DNA of 64,000 nucleotides from Scilla litardierei. Taxonomy: Eukaryota > Streptophyta > Magnoliopsida > Asparagales > Asparagaceae. The stretch covers positions 172,312,807 through 172,376,806 of the forward strand of contig CM061141.1 in assembly GCA_030789695.1 (NCBI GenBank), written 5' to 3'. Numbering within the stretch: the stretch's first letter is position 1; each line of letters opens with the position of its first letter. This document shows positions 1 to 11,653 of this stretch, one piece after another. The translations under genes and the position numbers were made by a program. Below the pieces are notes generated by a model, which was given only the letters and a program-made list of their open reading frames with translations, was not told where the DNA came from and ran no database searches.

Positions 1-520
1 GGCTTTTCGAGTTAATTCTACGGGATTGGGATATGATGCGACGCATCATACTCCTTCCAGGGTGTCCGAGTCTATTGTGCCAGAGTTGGAATTCTGGTTG
101 GTTGTCGCACTTCTGGTGCTCAAGTGTGTTTGCTTCCATTGATCTTATCTTTGTATGGTAGAGACTCGACGGGAGTCCCTTAAAACGCTCGACGGTGGTT
201 TTAGCACCGTTTTTATGAGACGTTACATACAAGAATTCTCTGTTTTGTTTGTTCACCGTCTCAAGGTGGTATCCGTTTAAATAGATATCTTTAAAGCTTA
301 ACAGATTTCTATGAGAGCTAGGGGAGAAAAGCGCATCTTTTATTAGTAGTTGTGTTTTGTTGGGGAGCATAAAATTTTCTTACCCAGATCCTTCAATAGT
401 TCCTGATGGACGGGAGATTGTATTCACGGTTCCATCGTATTTATCTATGCTTTGAAAAAAGAAAATGTATTGGAGGATCGTGTGCGTAGAGGCATTGTCC
501 ACTAGGCATTTATTATCCAT
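1..520 (-). pseudogene. Ty1/copia pol fragment (protease and pre-integrase), partial
   Basis: Continues the element whose gag lies at 679-1403; read from right to left. Near 475-510 the minus strand encodes LVDNASTHTIL, which fits the aspartic protease active-site block usual in this copia group (DSA/DNA-S/T-THTIL). Downstream comes a stretch resembling the usual LLSFKDI...NGYHLET segment, and at about 10-75 LWHNRLGHPGRSMMRRI, the GAG_pre-integrase motif with its His residues. An in-frame stop lies near 378. The integrase and reverse transcriptase would lie left of the window. The products would act in a cytoplasmic virus-like particle. This is a dead fragment of a mobile element, not a host gene. 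Confidence 0.85.
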
Positions 521-678
521 CTAATTTTAAGAGAGAAAAAACATAGCAGTATAAGGCACAAAAAAATTTACTAATAATTATTCAATGTCTTAAAATTCAT
601 CCAACATGCTAGAAATCAAACAACTAGAGAGTAAATTGTTTTTCAAATTACAATGCATAGCAGGAAGTAGATAATGCT

Positions 679-1403
679 TCATTCGAGCAGGTCATCGTTT
701 GAGAAGTCCTCAGCGATGAACCTGATTGGTGCCAGGTCTTCATGTTCCACCAGGTTTGTCTCAGCTTGCTTCTGGCTAGCGTTATACAAGTCCTGTAGGT
801 GGCGTGGAGTCCGACAATTCTTGGACCAGTGTCCAGTCATGCCACACCTGTGGCACTTATCTTCTCAGTCTTTTCTGGGGGCAGATGTCTGGCCATCGTC
901 TTTTCTCTTCCACACATTTTTCTTCTTTCCCTCATTATTGGTTCTTGGAGGGGGTCCTCTAGCCTACTTCTTCATTGCCCTGCCCTTCTGGGGTTTGCCT
1001 TTAAAGTTGGTCCTCTTCTTCTGGGAGGAGCTGTGATGCGCTTCAGGCGCAGGAGCAGAGCCTGTAGGGCGTGAGTTATGGGTGGCCAGAATGAGGTCTC
1101 TATTCTGCTCTGCCATCAGAAGGCATGCGAGAAGCTCCGAGTATTTCGTGAACTTTCGTTCACGATACTGCTGCATTAGTATAACATCCTTCTCGTGGAA
1201 TGATGTATACATCTTCTCTAACATGCGTTCCTCCGTCACCTTCTCACCACACAACTTCAGGCGTGAGGTGATACTGAAAGTGCCGAGTAGTACTCGGCGA
1301 TAGACTTAAAGTCTTGGACACTGAGGTTCTCCCATTCATATCACGCTCGGGGAAGTATAACATCTCTTTGATGTTTATATCTATCCTCGAGGGTGGTCCA
1401 TAA
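679..1403 (-). pseudogene. Ty1/copia gag fragment with zinc knuckle
   Basis: The minus strand encodes a UBN2-type copia Gag, the structural protein of the virus-like particle. In order it shows WTTLEDRYKHQRDV (from 1396), a stop at the YEWENL block, FKSIAEYYSAL, RLKLCGEKVTEERMLEKMY, a long segment to KGRAMKK, and a CCHC zinc knuckle CHRCGMTGHWSKNC at 814-855. It ends EDFSNDDLLE then stop at 679-681. One frameshift near 1270 and at least three in-frame stops make it non-functional. The N-terminal ~100 residues usual for the family are missing at 1403, exactly where the Sirevirus LTR begins. The rest of this element is probably the leader and LTR at 37707-38630. Confidence 0.88.
1399..1403. repeat. 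Left copy of 5-bp direct repeat CATAA flanking the Sirevirus
   Basis: CATAA (CCATAA if extended one base) lies directly before the LTR start TGTTGAG. The same six bases occur at 37701-37706, where similarity to the Sirevirus gag ends. Five bases is the usual copia target-site duplication, but the right end is a truncated gag rather than an LTR, so the reading is inference. Confidence 0.5.
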
Positions 1404-2928
1404 TGTTGAGTATTGATTCCCCTGATTTGGTTTTGATGATGAACAAACATAAATATTGTGTACTAATTCTCTTTGAGCGCAGTTATGGAGATCGTCGCCA
1501 ATTTACTTTATAGATCTCAAGCGACGTCTCAAGACTTCTTTAGAGAACATGATCGTTGTGCCTGAAGCTTCGTTGAAGTTCAAGGAGTTGTTTATGAAGT
1601 CAAGGGATTCAGACTGCTCATGTTGAAGCTTTGAAGACGGTTTGTCGTGTATATTTATATTGTCTTCTAGCTTCGTTTCATAGAATGTTAAGCCTTGAGT
1701 CTTACTTGCCTAGTAACCCTCATATCTATCTTATTTTATCCCTAGGAATGCCTTAGAAGCCATTAGATAGTGTTCATTTACTTATCGTCTTTGATTTGGC
1801 TTCCTGTGCATCTTAGCTGGTTCAAGTAGAAGAGCTAATCGATTAGATGACAATCTAATCGGTTAGGAATTCTTCTTGAACCGACTAGTTATCTTTGAGA
1901 TTTTTGGCCCATTCACTGTTGACCAATTAGTCTGTCCAAGAAGGTTCCCCGACCGACTAGTTCTCAAACTAGTCGGTTAGTTTTTCTTCTTAGACGGACT
2001 AGTTTATCCTTCTTAATTTCACTCAATTTTCTGTTTGAAACTAGTCAGTCCAAGAAGGTTCACCGACCGAATAGTTCACCAACTAATCGGTCAGTGATCC
2101 TTCTTAGACCGATTAAGCTGCTTTAATTTTCCAGCCGTTGGAGATTTTATTTCCACGATTTTTCTTGATCTGTTTTGATTCTTTCCATATATGTTTGATA
2201 CGTTTCAAACATGGAAATTCCTCTTTTATGAGAGAGGATTCAGATCTAATTCAATATCTATCGATTATCAAATTTCGAAGGCTTTCTCTCTCTCGAAAAT
2301 CTCTCTCTCACTTTGTGACCTAATTCTTTCCAAGAGATTTTCAGCTTTTGTGCGATCATTCTCGTGAAGGATTGAATCATGATCAAGATCTTCATCCTAG
2401 CCGTCTCCAACTGCTCATCTCGTTGTTGCTAGGGTTGCAATCATCTTTCGTGATCGTTTCTCTCCATCTTCCTTCCTTGTCCCAATACCATAAGTATTTC
2501 TCAAGGCATAGGATTTTGTGGTGAGTTCTTTATATTTCATTTAACTCGTTATTATAAGTTTGCTCTCGGTTTCTGAGAGAAGTTCGTGATCCCGGTTTGT
2601 GGGAGTCACGATTCAATTGTTGTATTGATTTATCTTGTAGTAGTTTCTACAAGAAGTTTTTAGTGAAAGCTTGAGTTAGCGGATTCTAACTCAAGTAACC
2701 GGAAGGGATCCGGGTGTCTGGGACGTAGGATCACTAGGAACAAGTCGGGGAGACTTGGATGGATCCGAACCCATTATATCTATTGTTTGCGTTGCGTTAT
2801 TCGTGTTGTCTATCATTATTCCGCATAGTTGTTTGTGAATGCAAAATAATTAGGAATCATCCTCTTGATTATTTTAAAGTACTATTCACCCCCTCTAGTA
2901 CTTGTGCAGTAGCTTCCAGGGTATTACA
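1404..2928 (+). repeat. Sirevirus 5' LTR (1525 bp)
   Basis: Starts TGTTGAGTATTGATT and ends CCAGGGTATTACA, giving TG...CA ends. It is nearly identical to 35600-37122; in the first 150 bases I count about four differences. A cluster of palindrome-cored repeats (ACTAGT, CCGACTAG, CTAATCGGT) lies at about 1830-2120. A TATA-like tatatttatatt lies near 1650. It would promote transcription of the element. Confidence 0.93.
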
Positions 2929-2930
2929 TT

Positions 2931-2942
2931 TGGTATCAAAGC
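2931..2942 (+). other. Primer binding site, initiator-Met tRNA type
   Basis: TGGTATCAAAGC, two bases after the LTR. It differs by one base from the plant initiator-Met complement TGGTATCAGAGC. The same variant is present at the second copy (37125-37136), so it belongs to the family rather than being decay. Confidence 0.85.
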
Positions 2943-2955
2943 TTGGTTCATAGCT

Positions 2956-5250
2956 ATGACAAACAACGACAACAAGGTCGTTCGACCACCTCCCGACTAC
3001 AGCTCCTACAAGAATCGTGAAGGAGCCTCTTCAGTGATTGAAGGATACTCCTCAACCAGGCCTCCTTACTTCAACGGTACCAACTATGGGTCCTGGAAAT
3101 GCTAGATGGAAATTTTCCTCCGGAGTGCATCACTTTGGAGAGCCATGTTAACGGAGTACGTTGAGCCCACTGAAGAAGACTTCACAAAGTGGACTGCCGC
3201 GGAGGTTGCCGCGGAGGTGAGCAATGCCAAGGCAATGAATGCCTTACAATGTGCATTGGAGCCTGAAGATTTCAACAAGATATGCACATGTAAGAGTGCA
3301 TATCTGATTTGGAATCAACTCCTCATCTTGCACGAGGGAACGAGCGGGGTAAAACACTCTAAACTCACTGTCGCTAACAAAGAATTCGAGTTATTTCACA
3401 TGGAACATGGTGAAAGAATTAAGGAGAACTGTGCTCGCTTCGAGGATATAACCAACGAATTGGAAGCTCTTGGGAAGACCTATACCCAAGAAGAGAAAGT
3501 CGCAAAGATCATTGACGGGCTTTCTTTGAGTTGGGAAAAGCAAACCTACGATATCGAGGAACGTAATGATATGTCAAAATATACTGTTGTTCAACTAATG
3601 GGTACCTTAATGTCTTATGATGTATGAAAGGACAACAAGATCAAGATGCAGGACAAGATGAAGGCGTTCTTGAAGCAAGAAGAGCCGAAGAAAAAGGCGA
3701 TTGCTTTCAAGGCCGCCCCTACCACACCTACCGATAGTGAAGAGTCGGAAGCTGAGTTGGACATGCAATATTTGGCCCTCATGGCAAAGAAGTTCAACCG
3801 GTTCTTCCGAAAAGGTAATTTCAAGAACAAATCCAAATTTGGTTCTACTAATGCCTCTGCTCCTTTGTGTTTCAAATGCAATAAGCCAGGGCACATCAAG
3901 GTTGATTGTCCACTGAACAAACAAAAGGAGAAATGGAAGGCACCTAAGTACGACAAGTCAAGAAAGTACAAGAAGGAGTACAAGAAAGGGCTTGTTGGTA
4001 CATTCACCGACTCTGAAGAGGATTCTTCAAGTGGTGAGTCAGATGAAGAACAAGTGGAGAAAGCACACATGTGCTTCATGGCAAGAGAACAATCTAATCA
4101 AGAGACCGCTTCAGATGAAAGCGAGGATGAGGGTGAAGAGGTAACTATGGATGACCTTAGATTAGCTAATGAACAAATTTGGTCTAAGTATTCTAAGTTA
4201 GTAAATATATATACTAAAATCAAAGATGAGCTAACTACTCTTCAAACCACACCTAAACCTGTCATCACGAACAACGACACCGTTGTTGAAGCTTTGAGAA
4301 CTGAGATTGTAAATCTCAAATCTCAACTTGAGCTTGTCAACATTAAGGATCCGGATGAACATGAGATAGCGGATTTGATTTCTCGAAAATCGACTTTGAG
4401 TATTGAGAATGAGAATCTCAAGTCACGTGTTTGTGAACTCACCACACAAGTGTCCACTATGAATGCTAAAATACTTTCTCTCACTGAAAAATATAAGTTC
4501 ACATTAGGCCGTGTTGAGAAATTCAACAAAGGCAAGGACCATTTGGATAATATTCTGAATGACTTACTCCCAGCCAATCATCGCATTGGGTTGGGATATA
4601 ATAAGGAAAATTCATCCAAATCGTCCACCACCTTTGTACGGCCATCCTCCGATGCCTCAACTAGTGGAAGTAAACACCCCATGGGTAGTTCATCTTCCAA
4701 TGGTACTTCCACTAAGTTCACACCCCCTTTTGGAAAGAAACCCACTTTGGGTGGATCTCCAAAGAAGGATCATGCATTTATGTACACAAATACTATACCA
4801 CATAGGAACACACATCCTACTCCACATGTTCACATTTATGATGATTTTCATGCTCCACGTCCACGAGCACGTGCACACCAAGTGAGACACACTCACGCAC
4901 GTGTTTCCCCACATGCATATGCTCACCCTCATCACTATTACATGAATAATTACCATCATGCACCGTATCATATGTTGCCACCACCATTTCATCATGTGCC
5001 GCATGCTTATCTACGTCATGCATACACTAAGCCACTTCCTCGTAGAACACATGCACCACGTAGAAATCAACAAAATATGCATGTTCCCAATAGGAATAGG
5101 GATCCCAAGACATTCTCTATTTGGGGCCCAAAGGACACTAGCATCCATGAGAAACAAGCTTATGTAAACTCATATTTCATGAATGTTGAGCACAATGATG
5201 ACTATATTGGGAAGTCTAAGTCCAATTGGACTTGGCTTCCAAAGGTCTAA
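2956..5250 (+). pseudogene. Sirevirus gag, two in-frame stops, His-rich tail
   Basis: Gag packages the element RNA in cytoplasmic particles. The start MTNNDNK follows the primer site by 13 bases. A capsid-like domain (3100-3600; FTKWTAAEVAAEVSNAKAMNAL) is followed by a CCHC zinc knuckle CFKCNKPGHIKVDC at 3868-3909. Then come an acidic Ser/Glu stretch, a predicted coiled coil (about 4140-4560, repeated Leu/Glu/Lys heptad-like spacing), a Ser/Thr-rich linker, and an unusual His-rich segment at 4770-5070. Stops interrupt it at 3103-3105 (TAG) and 3625-3627 (TGA), both in the same frame. The second gag copy has CAG where the first TAG stands, so that stop is a C-to-T change. The last 534 codons (3646-5250) are open. 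Confidence 0.9.
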
Positions 5251-5264
5251 TCCTTTAGGACGCA

Positions 5265-7558
5265 ATGACCTTGGGTACCATGATACAATGTTTTTATCTT
5301 CAGGTACTCAAGAAAAAGAAAAGGAGCAACAAATCTAAATCTGGCTCCAAGAATGGTTGGATACTTGATAGCGGGTGTTCAAAACACATGACGGATAAAG
5401 CTCTGTTGCTTTCCGAAGTGGTACCCATTGAAAATGGAAACCGAGTGGTCTTTGGAGGCATCGAGAGTGGAACCATCATAGGTGTTGGGAAAGTTGGTAA
5501 CCCCTCTAAACCTCTTGTAAGTGATGTTTACCTTATTAAAGGCTTAAATCACAATCTAATCTTAATAAGTCAACTTTGTGTCAAGAGTTACAAAGTTAGC
5601 ATTGAGAAAGGAATGTGCCATATTTTAAGAACTGATAATAATAATGTGTTGTTCTCTGGCACACACCATAAGGACTTACGTATATATCTTAGATATTCCA
5701 AATTCCCATGAACAATGTCTTATTGCCAACACAAGTGAGCAACACTTATGGCATAGACGTTTTGGTCATGCGAATTTCGGAACACTTTTCAAACTATCCA
5801 AGCTAGATTCTATAAAAGGATTCCTTAAGCTTTCTTTCAATAAGAAAAGCTTTTGCGACTCGTGTAAACGAGGAAAACTTCCAAAATCGTCATTCAAACC
5901 TAAGAAAAGCATATCCTCTAAACGGCCCCTAGAGCTTTTACATCTAGATCTTTTTGGGCCAATTAGAGTTGCTTCATTAGGGAATGCCTGATATGGACTT
6001 GTCATCGTTGGCGACTTTTCTAGATTTACTTGTGTATTTACTTTAGTCAATAAAAATGATGCTTTTGAAAACTTCACAGTATTTGTTAAGGAAGTACAGA
6101 ATCTCATTGGAACCACCATTGTCACTATTCGTAGTGATCATGGAGAGGAATTTGAGAACGAGTATTTCTCAAACTTCTGTGATGAGGTTGGTATTACTCA
6201 CACCTTTTCTTTTCCTCGCGCACCCCCTCAAAATGGTGTCGTCGAGAGAAAGAATAGGACGCTAGCGGAATGTGCTCGTACTATGCTTGATGATAGCCAC
6301 CTTACCTTAGCCATCAATTTTGGGCAGAAGTGGTACATACCGCTTGCAATGTGTTTAATAGAATACTCTTGAGGCCTGGCACTAAACAAACTTGTTATGA
6401 ATTGTTGTTTGGTAGATTACCTCAAGTTAAACATTTTAGAGTTTTTGGTGCAAAATGTTTTATCAAGAACACGTATGGTAGTTTGGACAAATTTGATCCA
6501 AGATCCGATGAAGGGATATTTGTTGGATATTCCTCCCGTAGCAAAGACTACAAGATATACAACAAAAGACAACGATCGAGGAATAAATTCATGTATCATT
6601 TAATGAAGACTTTGTCCCTCCTAGAATTATCAATGACGACGATTCTATGGAGGTAGTTTGTGATTCAGTTGATAAGTCTAATGCTATTGATTCTGTTGAA
6701 ACTAACGCAACTAATGAATCTCTTGAGAATGTTCCTAGTGACCAGGGTGTTTCCAGAAAGCTTCCAACTGTTCGTGACCATCCTCATGAGCAAGTTATTG
6801 GTAACATGGAAGATGGTGTCAGAATAAGGTCTCAAGTCAACTTCTTCACGCAGTGTGCCTTTGTCTCCTCTGTGGAGCCAAAGAATATCAATGAGGCGTG
6901 CGAAGATAGTTCTTGGATCTTAGCCATGGAAGAGCAGCTCATTCAGTTTGAGAGGAATGAGGTTTAGGAGCTAGTTCTGTTGCCTTCGAAGAACCACAAC
7001 GTTATAGGAACGAAGTGCACTTTCAAGAACAAGACATACGAGAACCAAAATGTCATCCGAAACAAAGCTCGGTTAGTTGCTCAAGGCTACAGGCAAGAGG
7101 AAGGTATCGATTTCGAGGAATCTTTTGCACCTGTATCTAGATTAGAATCTATTAGACTATTATTGTCATTTGCATGCCATAAAGATTTCAAACTTTTTCA
7201 AATGGATGTAAAGAGTGCGTTTTTAAACGGAGATGTCGTTGAGGAAGTATATGTTTCTCAACCTCCGAGTTTTATAAATGAAAAATTTCCAAATCACGTT
7301 TTCAAACTTAAGAAAGCATTTTATGGGTTGAGACAAGCTCCTAGAGCTTGGTATGACCGATTAAAGAACTTTCTTTTGGATTTGGGTTTCAAAATGGGTG
7401 AGGTTGATTCAACGCTTTTTGTTAAGTATGCTAATCATGATATTACTCTAGTTCAAATTTACGTAGATGATATCATTTTCGGTGCTACTAACTTCACTCT
7501 TTGCAAAGAGTTTTCTAATGTTATGAAGGATCAGTTTGCGATAAGCCACATGGGTGAG
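5265..7558 (+). pseudogene. Sirevirus pol, first part: protease, integrase, start of reverse transcriptase
   Basis: The polyprotein would process Gag, copy RNA to DNA and insert the copy. Visible in order: protease WILDSGCSKHMT (about 5355-5392, catalytic DSG); pre-integrase HLWHRRFGHANFG (about 5750); integrase core with IRSDHGEEFEN (about 6127-6160) and NGVVERKNRTLAE; an FVGYSSRSKDYKIY segment near 6500; and reverse transcriptase from [18 protein letters not shown] (about 7060), with motif [12 protein letters not shown] and YVDD at 7460-7471, all catalytic Asp present. Frameshifts (near 5700, 6050, 6260-6330, 6600) and stops (5989 TGA, 6967) break it. The frame stops making sense at 7558 after SHMGE, where a gypsy element is inserted; it resumes at 18264. 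Confidence 0.92.
7554..7558. repeat. Target-site duplication GTGAG, left copy
   Basis: GTGAG directly precedes the LTR starting TGACGTCC and is repeated at 18259-18263 after the other LTR. It falls inside the Sirevirus reverse transcriptase codons for GE, and the frame continues across the insertion. Confidence 0.95.
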
Positions 7559-9148
7559 TGACGTCCCCCGCTTTGTGCGTGTTTGATGTGTTCAATAATA
7601 TGATCGGAGGCGTGAGATTTAAATATTTGTAACCGCAAGTGCACGGTGTTGTAGTGTGGCTTGGGGGTCGAACTCAGGGAGGCGTGGATGTGCTTGTGTC
7701 AAGATGGATCAAATTCACCCCATGGGCAAGCTAGCCCGAATCGGATGATGGGTTGTCACGAAAAATAGAATGCAAGGGATAAACAATATAAAGGAAAACC
7801 CCGGGACTTTGGTTTCTACCCTATCGTGCGATTCTTGTCGATACGGCCTACGGGTAGGATAGCGATCGGAATTAGGGTCTAATGGTGAGACGTTGCCTCT
7901 GAAAGTTAGACCAGCGGCCCATGGGCCCGATATTCCGGTCGGTGCCCAGGATGATACGCCGGACTTCCCGGGTTCGGTCAGTGGGCACTCCCGTGTCCAT
8001 TAACACTGACCGACTCCAGGAGCACTAAGCTCGCAACGATAACTCCCAACGTCTCATCCTGCCGCTACCGCGCGCTAGGATTCGACGTCTACGCTAAGGG
8101 CGTGAGCTATGGCTAGGGAGTCAACCGCCAAGTTTATTCCCCCTTGGCCCAACGCTCAAAGGTGGTCATTTTCCCGCCGATGACAATAAAACACCCCGCG
8201 TAACCGTTAGATTCCTAATCCCTATCGATTTCCTAGTCCTATAGACGCATCGGGGAGAGCCCACGAAGGGGTTTCCACCAAAATCCCAGATTTGGGAACT
8301 ACTCACACATATTTAGTAAAAAGCGATCTAAAGCAAAATCGACCGTAAAAATCATGATCAGGCGATTGAAAAGCAGTAAGAGAAATGCTAATAACACTAT
8401 ATTAAAGTTTGACAAAGATCGGAAAACGTACAAATATCTGAAAAATTACAGCCGTCAAAAGAGAGAAAAAACAGCAAAAAAACAACACCCGTTTCTGGAA
8501 AACCTAGGGGTCCTATATATAGAATACAATATCACCCGATCGGGTGAAAAGTCACCCGATCGGGCGACCTTCTTCGTTTCTTCGGTAGCTCAGAATAGGA
8601 CTTCACACGGTCACCACGGCACGGTCGGTTGAGGGTTAAAGCTGATCGGTTGGATCTTCGTGCCGTCGGGTGAACTGGTCGGTTGATCTCTCCGTGTCAT
8701 GGCTTCGGAGAATCGGCTACAGGTGAACCGATCGGGTGAAAGTCACCCGATCGGTTGGCATTCAGCATCAGAATTCCAGAGAGTTGGGGCGTTTGAACCG
8801 GTCTCTGAACCGACCGGGTGACTTCTTGGTCGCTCCAACTTGTGTCCGGGTGGTGCACGCCTGCATCACCCGGTCGGTTGGAAATGACCAACCGGTCGGG
8901 TGAGGGGCTGAAAGATGCAATCTTCGTCGTTTGACCCCTGGATCACGCGTGACTCCTCCCGTTGCTCCGGGGACTCATGATATCGTCGTTTTATGTCCCC
9001 TATGCCAGCAAACTCCTGCAAAATACGAAAAACACGGAAAAGTGAAAGAAAACAAGAAAACACGAGAAAACGAATATAAGACGACGGTAAATAATGGAAA
9101 AACACGGAAGAAAACGTGCATTAATATATGAAATATAAATGCACTTCA
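7559..9148 (-). repeat. Athila-like element LTR (3' LTR on minus strand, 1590 bp)
   Basis: Starts TGACGTCCCCCGC and ends GCACTTCA on the plus strand; matches 16668-18258 along its whole length. It contains a cluster of ACC(C/G)RTCGGKTG motifs at 8531-8902. The six-frame reading frames inside it are shadows of repeat sequence. Confidence 0.94.
8531..8902. repeat. Cluster of palindrome-cored 10-14-mers in LTR (ACCGATCGGT type)
   Basis: About ten units such as CACCCGATCGGGTG, ACCGATCGGGTG, ACCCGATCGGTTGG and ACCGGTCGGGTG, often paired in opposite halves (TGAACCGATCGGGTGAAAGTCACCCGATCGGTTGG spread over two adjacent units). The same cluster is in the other LTR (17641-18012), and related units fill 13078-13562. 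Confidence 0.85.
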
Positions 9149-10690
9149 AAATCCCCCAAGCTGAACTCTTCCTCGTCCTCGAGGAAGACGAGTGAGAGTA
9201 GGAGCTCTGAGAGAGAAAAATAGAGAGAAAGAGAGAAAAAGAAAACTCTATACCCTAGATCGCCCATCAGGGCCAACAAAATCAAAAACGACACACCAAG
9301 CAAGCAAACGCCAAATCACATCACTAAACCAAGGAATACGGGTCCAGACAAGTGCCGTGGGCCCACGCGACGAAGCGCGAGTGAGTGTGGTCGTGTGCTA
9401 GCAGATGGTGTCACTATCTACGATGTGCGATAAAGCTCGATATACACAAATCCAAGAAATGACCCAAATATCGATTCGATTCGAATTAAGCGGTGAATAT
9501 ATAGTTCAAGCATGCATGAGAATAGAGAGAGAATCGAAACATATCATGCGTCAGGGACTCCATAACTATGGTTAAGGAAATCACCACACTATAGCCTAGA
9601 TAATAGCTCAAAAGTTCCTAAGCCAAGTGTTTTCGAAAACGATGGGGGTTGAGATGATGTGGAGTACAACACTCGGTGCAAATTCTCGCCTTCCCTAAAT
9701 CTTTTCTTTTCTCTTTTTTTTTTGGATTTTTGGGTTTTTGGCTATACACATGTGTACTCTCCCAAGTGGGAGAACGGTACACGACGAGGGGATTTGCACC
9801 AAGTAAAACAAAAAAGAAATCAGGATCTAAACACTTGGGCAAAGGAAACTATTCTGGCTAATTAGAGTATGGGCCAAATGGGTTATCCTAGTCCTTAATT
9901 GTGGAATCCCGACACATGCAAAATGAAGTATACGATATATATATAGCATGCAGAAGCAGACAGGAGAAACAAATACCGCATATTCAAATCGAAGCATGAT
10001 AATCTAGGGGTCATTCCTGGACAGGTATATAAGGTAAAATCACAAAGTAGAAGCACACCAAACAGCTAGGCACGACGCACGACTCACAAAAAGCTAAGTG
10101 GACCCACGTTGCATGAAATGCAAGAGGACTCGATATCCTAGGGTTAGTGAATTTGATTATCGATGCCATGCTAGGTGTGTGCGATCTTATGGCAATTCAT
10201 CATAGGGTTCATCTCTAAGAGAAAGAGATAAAAAGAAGAAAAGAGAAAGAAAAAGAAAAAGGCGGAGAAAACGACTCAAATAACAAAGAAAAAGAGACAA
10301 ATAACGCACGAAGTGCGACTCCCCCAAGCTGAAACTTGCATTGCCCTCAATGCAATAGAATTAAATACGGGAGGGCAATGAATATGGGGGGATACGCACA
10401 GGCACAAAAAGACACGAAAAACAAGAAAATCACACAAACGAGACTGAAAATACGAATAAAAATAAACAGCACACCACACGACATATGAACAGAAAATAAA
10501 AATAAAAATAAATTAAAGAAAGAAAAATCACACGACACGACAAATAAACAACACACAAAGAAAAAACGAAACACGACAGCACACCCAAAAGATTTGACTT
10601 CCCCCAAGCTAAACGTGACAATGCTAGCAAGATGATATGATCGTGAATATGCAGAGTTATGCATGGGGATGGTCAAAAAACAAAATGAAA
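9149..10690 (-). other. Noncoding 3' region of the Athila-like element with three polypurine-tract-like sites
   Basis: No credible reading frame. On the minus strand the motif AGCTTGGGGGA(A/T) occurs three times: next to the LTR (9149-9165), at about 10319-10333 and at about 10600-10612. The LTR-adjacent copy is the likely primer for plus-strand DNA. The rest is A/G-rich low-complexity sequence (for example 10220-10270 and 10480-10560). Confidence 0.7.
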
Positions 10691-11653
10691 TCAAAAAGCA
10701 AGAGATAGGGAGTCCTCGCCCTCCTCGGAAGAGCGTGTGGATGGGTGGTCGGGGGAGGCGGGGGGTGTGCGGAGAAGTGGGGAAAGAGGTGGAGGAATAG
10801 GTGCAGTGGGGGTGTGAATGATGGGTAGAGTGTCGGTGGAGGTGGGTGGTGGTGGAAGTATGGCGATCAAGGCGGTGGTAGAAGGGATAGAAATAGGGAG
10901 AGAAGACGTGATGGTGACGGTAGTGGGTGGCGGTGGGGGAGATCTGGAGCGTACGTGCAATTTCTTGCGGCGCACATATGCAGTGACGGAGGAGGGAGGA
11001 GGTGGTGTGGGGGCGACAGAAGTGGTCGTGAGGGGAGAAGTGGATACGGGGATGGGAATAGAGGGAGGGGGAGAAGAACGTGATAGGGGAGGTGACGATC
11101 GTCGAGGTGGTGAAGGTGGTGGTGAGGGGTGTGGTGTGGGTGGTGGTGGTCCGTGGATGTGAGTGAGAAGGCGGAGGATGGCGGCCATGTTCCTCTCAAG
11201 TGCGAGGAAACGTGGGTGAGTGAGAAAGGAGGACGGTGATGGGTCCGAGGGGACAGAGGACGTGGCAAGCTCACGGAGAGCAGCGACCTCGGCCTCGAGA
11301 GCAAGACGAGCTGAGGCCTGGCGGCGACCAAAAGAAGTGGACTGACATGAAGCGGAAGTGGTGCCGGGAAGTGATGTGGAAGTAGTGCCGGCGGCAGTGG
11401 TCATGCCGGTACTGGACACAAGGCCGGAGATGGCCGCAGAAAGATCCTCAGCAGTGATAGGGACATGAGCACGGGTGGTGTGACTCGGGCCAGCCCCGAT
11501 ATCTCCCCGGGACGCATGAATATCCTGCTCGCCTAAGCGGGCGGCAGGGGAAGGTGGTCTGCGTGTGTCTGGGGGAAAGAAAGGAAGACGCAACCCCGCT
11601 AGAAACTCGGGATCAGGCGGGAAAGTCCAATCTCCCACTACAGCAATAGTCAT
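10691..11653 (-). pseudogene. Pro/Ser-rich C-terminal part of Athila-type ORF
   Basis: A 320-codon open frame overlapping the end of the frame at 11613-12746 in a different phase, so a single frameshift near 11613-11653 probably separates the two halves of one protein. The first ~50 residues are ordinary sequence; then comes a helix-like stretch ARLALEAEVAALRELA, a segment RFLALERNMAAILRLL, and a very Pro/Ser-rich tail with repeated PPP and PSPP tracts ending in SSEEGEDSLSLAF. The tail makes a long Gly-rich shadow frame on the plus strand, which is not real. The function of such Athila 3' ORFs is not established; an env-like role has been proposed. Confidence 0.65.

Noticed and set aside
4690..5023. 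Minus-strand frames rich in Met, His and Val
   Set aside because: Antisense of the His-rich part of Sirevirus gag.
8354..8891. Frames in the Athila-like LTR on both strands (also 17807-18001)
   Set aside because: Repeat-driven; palindromic motifs keep both strands open.
10818..11162. Gly-rich plus-strand frame
   Set aside because: Antisense shadow of the Pro/Ser-rich tail of the Athila-type ORF.
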